The notes under the pieces were generated by a model. That model worked only from the letters and a program-made list of their open reading frames with translations, made no database searches and had not been told where the DNA came from. Position numbers and translations under genes: made by a program. Positions 57,263 through 64,000 of a DNA stretch of 64,000 nucleotides are shown in pieces (within the stretch, counting starts at the first letter, position 1; each line of letters begins with the position of its first letter). Source of the DNA: Favolaschia claudopus (taxonomy: Eukaryota > Basidiomycota > Agaricomycetes > Agaricales > Mycenaceae). The stretch spans positions 186,001 to 250,000 of the forward strand of contig JAWWNJ010000166.1 in the NCBI GenBank assembly GCA_037176885.1. The letters are read 5' to 3'.

Positions 57263-58960
57263 ATGGCACCACGCTCTGCGCTCATCGAAGCGTCAAACCT
57301 TATCCTTGAAGCTGAACGCGACTTTCAACGGGTCCTCGCCCTCAGAGACTCTCTCCCTGCGGCTGTCATTCACTCTACGCTCAGCACGTTCGCAGCCGCG
57401 GCGGTTCGTCCATATCTGTTGCATGCCCAAACGCTTTCCGCGCTAACTCTGTCTATTTTTAGTCGGACTTCAAACTGTTCGCTCAGTCCCTTCAGCACCC
57501 CTCCAACGAGAAGGTCGTCAATGCTCTTACTGCCGCCTCCAACGCTATGAGGGACGAGTACAAGATCTCCAAGTTCAAGATCCCTACTTCCCAGCTTGGC
57601 GCTATCGACCGCATGCTCAACAACTACCACAACGCCAAGAATAGCAAGCGCGACAAGGCCGCGGCAGCCATCAAGGGCCACCGTGCTAAGGCTCAAGTTC
57701 AACAGGTGCTTCCTCGTGTTCGTCGCATGCCTCCCGGTCCTGAACTGTCCTCTATAATGCAGGGTAAGTCTGTTGAAGTCATCGACGATTCCGGGGACGA
57801 CGACTCCGCGGAGGAAGCTTCCGTCGCTGATCAGGTATTCCTCAGACGTTACGAAGATTATCTATGGTATTAACCAACTCCAGATGGATCTCGACAAGGA
57901 CGAAGGTAGAATCAACCCTCTCTATATCGCTGCCATGGGAGCCAACTATCGCGCAGGAGGCTCCTCTTTGCCCCCTGGTCTCTCCTTCCAGAAGAATAGT
58001 GCGCCCAAGGTCAAGAACGATACTGTGCGTCTATTTTTATCCCTCTGCACTTTCCTCTTCATTCACCCAGATTTCCGTTTGTTCGTCTTGCTCTTCTCAC
58101 CAGCACGGCCAGGACAACTGCCCTGTCAAACCCAAGGACGGTATTCCTGCCGGTAAGGCTCCTCAAGACGACGGCAAATCCGTGCGCATCATTGACGATC
58201 CCGTTCCAGAGGACATGTTCAAAAATGTTCGTAAAGTTCCTGTGCGTTCGCCTTTTCACTTTGTTCTATTTTTATAACATCGTTTTATTAGGGCAAAGGC
58301 CCCAAGGCGAAGAACTCCGACACATCTTCCACTTGTCCTGACGAGGACGAGAAGGTACGTAACCCATATCCCACGGTTGAATTCTCGCTTAACGTTCATC
58401 AATTGTTGTAGATGGCGCCCGCGGAACCACTTATGGTGCGTGAAATATTCGTCAACTCTGTTTCTCTGCTTAATTCTCGCTCATAGCCTGCTTTGTCGTT
58501 GAACCCTGTGTCCAACCGCAGCAACAAGCGTGCCCGTACCGAACCGGATGACGTCGACCTCGACTACGAGCCCAAAGTCCCTGGTACGAGTTCATCTTCT
58601 CCTTGATCTAATTTCGTCTAAATTTTATTATAGACACCATGGACAAGGACCTCATCGCCATCATGCATTCGGACGATGTCAACAAGACCTGGAAGGTGTC
58701 TCAGAACCAACTCAAGCACTTGGACGCGCAAGGTTTCAAGGCTCGCGAGCGCTACCTCCGCCGCAACATGGCCGCCGCTTCCTTCAAGTATCGCTACTGG
58801 CTTCGCGCCTACGAGGAGATGGATGACCAGCTCGAGCAGCTCATGAAGATCCATCACGCCGACAACGAGGATCCCATTATGCGCCCTGCTAGTTCCGCGG
58901 TATGTCTCTGCGTTTATTTTTATAGCTCTCCAGTTAAACCTTTCCGCCTTCTAGACTTGA
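57263..58960 (+). CDS. Antisense gene B of element 2 (nine exons, unknown function)
   Basis: Exons 57263-57403, 57463-57834, 57884-58024, 58104-58241, 58292-58354, 58412-58435 (24 nt), 58487-58583, 58634-58899 and 58955-58960 (6 nt, T then stop) give 415 residues with all phases matching. Introns are 49-79 nt. The N-terminus is helical (LILEAERDFQRVLALRDSL). The middle contains two acidic IDD patches (VEVIDDSGDDDSAEEAS and SVRIIDDPVPEDM), and the C-terminal 90 residues are helical and basic (VSQNQLKHLDAQGFKARERYL). There is no cysteine cluster and no known domain. Several introns share a CTATTTTTA block. It lies between A and C in the same direction. Confidence 0.7.
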
Positions 58961-59545
58961 TCGTCCTTCCGCGGCCTATATACCTATGTGCCTTCGCTCT
59001 TTAGACACATAAACCGTCGACTCTCAGTGTTCCCTATCGTATCGTCGTGCGTTCAACCGCACATATTTGCTGTTCAACCAGCAACTGTCCAAATCCCCGG
59101 GTGTCTCGTATATACTTAGCAGTGCTTGCAATACAATTGTTTTGTCAAGCCAACTTCGTCCGATTTCCCGCAGTATCTTGGACATCTCAGGAGTGGTAAG
59201 ACTCTTTTTCCGCGCTCAGAATTCCAAAAATAGAACTCCAACCATCCAGTTCTACTTCAACTTCTCAAGTACTTCAAGCCGCCGCGGAAGCCGTTTTGTG
59301 AACGACACCATTGCCGTGACCGCCTACATGCTCCTTGAAGTCCTTATTCCACTGGATATTTTGCGCCTCTAAGTCTCGGCAAGCCTAGACTTCAAGTCTC
59401 ACTCCTTTACTTTCCTCCGTCCCGCTTATGATCAATACAAAATCTGATTCAAATAATCACAGGCAAGACATCTCCTCAGCAGTGTTTACTATATAAACAG
59501 TGCCTCATAGGAACGTCTTCTCCCATAATATTCTTTTCTCTTTGC
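58961..59545. other. Spacer between antisense genes B and C
   Basis: About 580 bp with two CCGCGG sites (near 58969 and 59282) and the TATA box of gene C. The short frame at 59067-59372 has no features. Confidence 0.5.
59492..59497 (+). promoter_or_regulatory. TATA box of antisense gene C
   Basis: TATAAA 54 nt upstream of ATG 59546. Together with the box of gene B it argues for separate short transcripts. Confidence 0.55.
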
Positions 59546-60289
59546 ATGAGCATCCACGGCTTAGACGACGAAGAGAACGACGACTACTACGATTATCTCT
59601 ACGACAGCCCCGACGAAATGGATCCTGCCGCAATCCTCGCAGCCTTCGCACGCGACATCATAGTCCCTGTCAGCGAGATCCTTCCCAAGTTCCAAGCCGC
59701 CATCTATCTTATGGAAGATAATAAGGTGCGTCCTTAGTACTTAGTACTTTCAACTTCGACTGATCTATTTTTATCACCAGCCGACTGAACAGTGCTCTTG
59801 CTGCGCCAAGAAACACAACATCGAGCCTTGCGCTCCTACTAGTTGGGGTCCTCCTTGCCACAACTGTCTTATTCAATTCCATCCTTGCGACTTCACCAGC
59901 AAGGACAAGATGATCGAAAGTTGGCAGAAGCGCGGAGGTCCTGGTGCGTTCATTTATAGATGTCCAGACTTATTCCTCGCTAATCCTCCCCTTCAGCTAT
60001 CATCTTCGGTCGCAGCACCGTCGACCTGGAGACCATGCTTAACCAGCTTGACGAAGCTTTCGCCTACCACCATGAGTTTTCCATCAAGGCTCGCAAGGCC
60101 CAGTTCATCAAAGCGGTCAACAAGATCGATGATCTTCATGAACTCGCCTATATGCGCAAGGAACTCATCCTTCACGGCTACGACAACTCCGCTCTCGGCT
60201 TCGTCGAGCTTCGTATGTCCAAGCTCCTTCCTCCTGGCATCTCCATTCACTCCGTCGAATCGCCTGACAAGTACGATCTCCCATTTTAA
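59546..60289 (+). CDS. Antisense gene C of element 2: small Cys-cluster protein
   Basis: Exons 59546-59725, 59781-59943 and 59997-60289 give 211 residues. The N-terminal 60 residues are very acidic (DDEENDDYYDYLYDS). Exon 2 encodes the cluster C65-S-C67-C68, C77, C86-x2-C89-x6-C96 (CSCCAKKHNIEPC...CHNCLIQFHPC), close to the Zn2Cys6 pattern with a longer second spacer (C-x2-C-x8-C-x8-C-x2-C-x6-C). The rest is helical (TMLNQLDEAFAYHHEFSIKA). The gene ends 56 nt from the convergent pol stop. It is shorter than gene A but shares the order acidic region, cluster, helix. A zinc-binding regulator is inferred. Confidence 0.7.
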
Positions 60290-60345
60290 TCCTTCCGCGG
60301 AGAAGTTCTAATTTAAGATTACAGAGGCGCATACCACCACAATCT

Positions 60346-63300
60346 TTAATGCTTCCTGCGTTTGGACCGTCTAGGACCAACCGACTCTTTTGGCTCATCG
60401 TCCGACTCTGCTTCATCATCATCGTTCCCAGTCTCCGATTCTGAGGACTCAGCCTTTTCGAAGTCTTCAGGTGTTACCCTTATATTTACTTTATCGAAGG
60501 CTAGATCCTTTATCTTCTTTGAGCTGCGCTCCTTTGTCTTTTCCCCTTCCGCGGGAATATCGTCCACTAGCTTTTCGAGTGTCTCCGTAGATACATCAAT
60601 AAACTTTTGGATGTTGAGCGGAATTTGCATTCGGCGACGTGCTAAGTATGGAACCACACGCCCCGCGGCTATCCTGTCATGGAATAACGCGCCGTTCATT
60701 TCAGCTAGGATATACGCTCCTCCCTTGGTACGTCTTATAACAACCATTGGGCCAAGGTATCTCCCCTTCTGATCCATTTTAGAGTTCAGAGACTTCTCTA
60801 CTTCAGTGTGGCGCACGAGAACCAGATCTCCCGGTTTGAAATCATAGTTTTTAATCGTATGTTCATTGTACCGTTCGAGTTTACGGACTTGAACCATTTT
60901 AGCATGATCTACCCGCTTCCTCATGTGTTCAACATGGGCTACGTGCTTTGCTAAAGCTCTAGCTCTTAGCCCTATCAGTTCCGCGGTCGTCAACACTCGA
61001 CCTGGTATTTCAACCAACCAAGTAGCTTCCTCAATATCCAACGGTAGAATTGGATGCGCTCCAGTGACCGCAAAATAAGGTGAACAACCTAAACCTTTTC
61101 TAACCGTGACTCTGTCTGACCAAAGCATAACATGGAAGAACCAAAACCATTTAGATGGGTTCTTGCCAGTCGCTTTGAACAATGCCTGACGCATTTGGAA
61201 GTGTCCACTTTCAATCTTCCCGTTCGCTTGAGAGTTGTACGGTGAAATCTGAATATTTGGTATTCCGTATTTCTGTTTCAACCATTCCACAGCTTTCTTG
61301 AACTGCCCCGCATTATCCGTTACAATCTGCTTTGGGCAACCCCAACGGCAAATGATTTCTTCAAATAGGAACATTCCAATTGCGTGAGCCGTGTCTCTCA
61401 CAAGCGGTCTCGCTTCTAACCAAGAACTCAAAGAGTCCCTCGCATCAACAACTAGTCCACATTTATTGGACACTTGCCCCATTACCATTACATCGGTATG
61501 GATGACCTGAAATAGACTTGGAGTATGGGTCAAAACTGGCGGGACTTTCAACAGTGTATGTTGTCGGTTTTGGCAAGCGTCGCAAGACGCAATGTACCAA
61601 AATACATCTGCTTCTATTCCTGGCCACCAGAATCTCAGCGTAATCAATTCTCTAGTTGCATAACTTCCGCGGTGACCCAGACTGTCGTGAGCAGCCTTCA
61701 TCATGTACATGCGGTGTTCTTTGTCAACAACTAATTGATTCGCAGTGCCAAAAGATTTCTTATACATCCTCCCCCCTTTCAAAAAGAAATGTGAGGCGAA
61801 GCGCATAAAACTTCTATACTCTACATCATCATTCATTCCCGCGGGCCTAGTCATAGGGTCCGCTAGCCATTCCTTTACCAATGGTAATTTAGCATCACGC
61901 TTTTTCATCCAATCTGAACGATGCTCTTCATCGTAAGGTTCTCGCTTCGACTCATCCCATTTCAATTCTAAATTTGGAATCAGAGGCTCCGTCATTAAAA
62001 TATACTCAGGGACCTGCTTATTCTCCTTCGAATACGCTTCTCTACGTGCTCTCGCCAGATTAGCTTCAGTCACTCTGGCACTCTCGCAATCACGTTGGAA
62101 ATCTTCCATACAAACTGCATCAACGTCCACAATCTCTGGCTGTTCCTCCTCCGACTGGAAATATCCACCTCTGGTATCAATAAGGTGTTTAAAGTCCTCG
62201 AATTCCAACGGCTGTGGGCCTTCCGCGGAAACGTCCTCATGGTCCTCGGGAGGTTCATTTTGGTCATAACCCTCTTCCGAATTTTTGAATTGTTCATCCC
62301 CAGGGAAAGGATCTCTCCTTGATAACCCGTCGGGTGCAAACTTTTCACCAGGGACATGCTTCAGCTTAAAATGGAACATCAAGATCTTTTCAATCCAGCG
62401 GTTAATCGTGGCGTTGGGGCCCATTCCAGGGTTTTTCAACATGCCCTTGATGTATAACGCGTCGGTTTCAACCACAAGCTTCCTTGCTCCGAAAATCCAA
62501 TAATACATGGCCTCTAGAGCTCTCATCAACCCGTACAATTCTCGTTTAGGTTGCGAATAGTTCGCCTCGGTCTTCCCTAACGTTATACTCGCAAATCGTG
62601 CAAAGTATTTCTTCTTAGGATCATCTGGGTCTAGCTGGTAGATAATAATTCCCACAGCTCTCCATGAAGTATCCACTTGAATTACTATGTCCGAATCCCA
62701 GTCGTACCGCAGGGGTTTTAGAGCTGGGCAGTTTTTCAACCTTTCTCTAATTTTGGCCTGCACCTCATCACAGTCCGCGGTCCATACAAAGGGAACGTCC
62801 TTCTTTGTTAGCTCATTGATAGGTGCAACAATGTCGCCGTACCCTTCAATAAAGCTCCTCAGAACACCAACCGTGCCCAAGTACGCTTTCACTTGCGTGA
62901 AAGAGTCACAGGAACCCCAGTTATTAATAACGTCCACCCTTTTAGGATCAGGAATTCTTCCGCGGTAAGAGCAAATATGCCCTACAACTTCAAACTCATC
63001 CGCGCAGAGGACTAACTTCTTCCCTGAAAAAGTCCCTCCTGCGTAAGCCATTCTAGTCACAACTCGATTTAAATTCTCGAGATGTTCCCAGATAAATCTT
63101 CTAATTCCAGGATTCGCAGCAATCCTTTCCCAGTCGCCATCTTTTGTCTCGTACCTCGTAGGTCCCCCGCGGACAGGTACATCGTCTATGTAAGGGATTG
63201 TTACATGCGGCATTTCATCTCTCAAGATGGTACAAACATCCTCGTGAAACACGGGAACAGAATTGGTCCATCCCATCGGTAATTTTACTAACCTCAGTGC

Positions 63301-64000
63301 CCCAAACGGCGTCTGGAAGGTCGTATAATCCCTTGAAGATTCCGCTAAGTCCCTGTTATCATATCCGACAAACATATCCAACGAAGCTCCGCACGCTCGA
63401 CCAGCAAAATGTTCTGCTAGCTTCTCCGTGGCTGGAGGTACCCCAGAGTGTTGAATTGTAACCTCATTCAACCTCTCTAACGCGTGTACAATTCTCAATG
63501 ACTTTCCATCTTTCTTTATCACCGCAAAAATAGGTGACCTGTAGGACGAGTTGGACGGTTCATACACCCCAGCATCTAATTTAGACTTGATGATACGGCA
63601 GAACTCTTCAAAATGTCCAGGCGGAATTGGAATTTGCGAGCATACCCATGGTGTATGTGGTACCACAGGCATATCAACGGGCGGAAAATATTCATGTTTG
63701 AATTGCCCTCGCTCATCCTCTTCCCAGGCGAAATGCTCGTTATGCAACATCATAAAATGATGAAGCAACTTCATCTCTTCAGGCAATAAGAACCCAGTGT
63801 TATGAGTCTTTTCAAATGCCTCCATTCGCTCCGCGGTATATCTTCCTACTGGGTGAATCTCAGGAATATCCGTTTCTATTTTTGGCATATCCTTTAAAGG
63901 ATCCCCCGTGATATTCCGCACAATCCTGAACTTCTCATCCACTTTTCCAAGGATAGGCTTAATTTTTTCCGCGACCGGTTTGTACTTCTTAGTAGCAAAT
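60346..64000 (-). CDS. Element 2 Pol polyprotein (RT, RNase H, integrase), partial
   Basis: The frame is open from the window edge to the stop at 60346, about 1217 codons visible, so the 5' part is missing. RT: SPIFAVIKKDGKSLRIVHALERLN, then YIDD as the catalytic box near 63190. RNase H: IVIQVDTS (Asp), KRELYGL (Glu), VVETDALYI (Asp) and DGLSRR. Integrase: HHCC zinc site (HDSLGHRG...CDACQNR), then D-D-E as IHTDVMVM, IVTDNAGQF and NSQANGKIESGH. The C-terminus has a GPM-type fold (YLGPMVVIRRTKGGAYIL) and an acidic then basic tail, without chromodomain. All catalytic residues looked for are present and no stop interrupts it, so the enzyme may be active. Ten CCGCGG sites fall within the coding sequence in two different codon phases. 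Confidence 0.92.
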   Translation of the reverse strand, partial: FATKKYKPVAEKIKPILGKVDEKFRIVRNITGDPLKDMPKIETDIPEIHPVGRYTAERMEAFEKTHNTGFLLPEEMKLLHHFMMLHNEHFAWEEDERGQFKHEYFPPVDMPVVPHTPWVCSQIPIPPGHFEEFCRIIKSKLDAGVYEPSNSSYRSPIFAVIKKDGKSLRIVHALERLNEVTIQHSGVPPATEKLAEHFAGRACGASLDMFVGYDNRDLAESSRDYTTFQTPFGALRLVKLPMGWTNSVPVFHEDVCTILRDEMPHVTIPYIDDVPVRGGPTRYETKDGDWERIAANPGIRRFIWEHLENLNRVVTRMAYAGGTFSGKKLVLCADEFEVVGHICSYRGRIPDPKRVDVINNWGSCDSFTQVKAYLGTVGVLRSFIEGYGDIVAPINELTKKDVPFVWTADCDEVQAKIRERLKNCPALKPLRYDWDSDIVIQVDTSWRAVGIIIYQLDPDDPKKKYFARFASITLGKTEANYSQPKRELYGLMRALEAMYYWIFGARKLVVETDALYIKGMLKNPGMGPNATINRWIEKILMFHFKLKHVPGEKFAPDGLSRRDPFPGDEQFKNSEEGYDQNEPPEDHEDVSAEGPQPLEFEDFKHLIDTRGGYFQSEEEQPEIVDVDAVCMEDFQRDCESARVTEANLARARREAYSKENKQVPEYILMTEPLIPNLELKWDESKREPYDEEHRSDWMKKRDAKLPLVKEWLADPMTRPAGMNDDVEYRSFMRFASHFFLKGGRMYKKSFGTANQLVVDKEHRMYMMKAAHDSLGHRGSYATRELITLRFWWPGIEADVFWYIASCDACQNRQHTLLKVPPVLTHTPSLFQVIHTDVMVMGQVSNKCGLVVDARDSLSSWLEARPLVRDTAHAIGMFLFEEIICRWGCPKQIVTDNAGQFKKAVEWLKQKYGIPNIQISPYNSQANGKIESGHFQMRQALFKATGKNPSKWFWFFHVMLWSDRVTVRKGLGCSPYFAVTGAHPILPLDIEEATWLVEIPGRVLTTAELIGLRARALAKHVAHVEHMRKRVDHAKMVQVRKLERYNEHTIKNYDFKPGDLVLVRHTEVEKSLNSKMDQKGRYLGPMVVIRRTKGGAYILAEMNGALFHDRIAAGRVVPYLARRRMQIPLNIQKFIDVSTETLEKLVDDIPAEGEKTKERSSKKIKDLAFDKVNIRVTPEDFEKAESSESETGNDDDEAESDDEPKESVGPRRSKRRKH

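Larger units (their letters stand above)
51709..64000 (-). mobile_element. Element 2: large Ty3-type retrotransposon with three antisense genes (partial)
   Basis: At least 12.3 kb, read on the - strand and running off the right edge. In element order: pol (64000-60346), antisense genes C, B and A, polypurine tract (53516-53504), 3' LTR (53503-51709). The integrase end has no chromodomain, so it belongs to another Ty3 clade than element 1. CCGCGG occurs 34 times across LTR, spacers, genes and pol. The 5' LTR, primer-binding site and gag lie outside the window, so the second target duplication (CACGT expected) cannot be checked. Confidence 0.85.

Noticed and set aside
1..64000. CRISPR arrays, rRNA and tRNA genes
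   Set aside because: No array of spaced direct repeats was seen. No tRNA cloverleaf or rRNA signature was recognised by reading. The genome is eukaryotic, so CRISPR is not expected.

Overview
The window is nuclear DNA of a filamentous basidiomycete, very probably an agaricomycete. Its genes have many introns of about 45-65 nt with GT-AG borders. It carries families I know from mushrooms: DUF6535 and DUF6533 membrane proteins, an Opi1-type regulator, an Msn2-like C2H2 factor and a multi-exon P450. More than half of the window is transposon DNA or its remains.

Layout. 1-1069 holds the 3' part of a zinc-binding, transposase-associated gene. 1.1-16.9 kb is mostly degenerate DNA. Within it lie a DUF6535 gene (copy 1, 3444-6565), a 573-bp terminal-inverted-repeat element, a decayed Opi1 copy (7783-9565) and a diverged repeat pair (about 2.4-3.1 kb and 14.8-15.5 kb). 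DUF6535 copy 2 (17113-20137) is intact. It is followed by an RNase H remnant of a Ty3 element and by a 3' fragment of DUF6535 (copy 3, 21016-21791). DUF6535 copy 4 (23807-33839) is split by a 511-bp element with an 11-bp target duplication and by a complete-ended 6478-bp chromovirus, element 1 (25207-31684, 558-bp LTRs). Removing both insertions with one copy of each target duplication restores a continuous 943-codon reading frame. An apparently intact Opi1 gene (34459-38185) follows. DUF6535 plus Opi1 is therefore one segment present twice.

39.3-50 kb is the most host-like part: a decayed DUF6533 gene (-), a P450 with a frameshift, an O-fucosyltransferase-like gene with a frameshift, and a two-finger Msn2-like factor (-) with a TA-flanked MITE just upstream. 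A 5'-truncated LINE fragment with a 15-17 bp target duplication lies at about 51.05-51.5 kb. From 51709 to the window edge runs element 2, a large Ty3-type element read on the - strand: a candidate 1.8-kb LTR, a polypurine tract and the pol gene (RT, RNase H, integrase), which runs off the edge.

The most interesting observation concerns the two retrotransposons. Both carry, between pol and the 3' LTR and in antisense, host-style intron-containing genes. Element 1 has one gene with a canonical C-x2-C-x6-C-x10-C-x2-C-x6-C cluster (Gal4-type Zn2Cys6 spacing), a basic helical region and an acidic tail. Element 2 has three genes, one with a C-x2-C-x6-C-x9-C-x2-C-x6-C cluster and one with a near variant. 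Each element is also saturated with its own short motif containing CCG/CGG, the triplet that Zn2Cys6 clusters read: about 52 copies of ACTCCG/CGGAGT in the 6.5 kb of element 1, and 34 copies of CCGCGG in the 12.3 kb of element 2 against 8 in the other 51.7 kb. In element 2 pol the motif falls in two codon phases, so it is kept at nucleotide level. I infer a self-encoded regulator with its own dispersed binding sites, comparable in logic to the VANC anti-silencing proteins of plant VANDAL transposons. Element 1 also shows an 11-nt match between its predicted transcript start and its primer-binding site, the hallmark of Tf1/sushi self-priming. All motif counts were made by eye.
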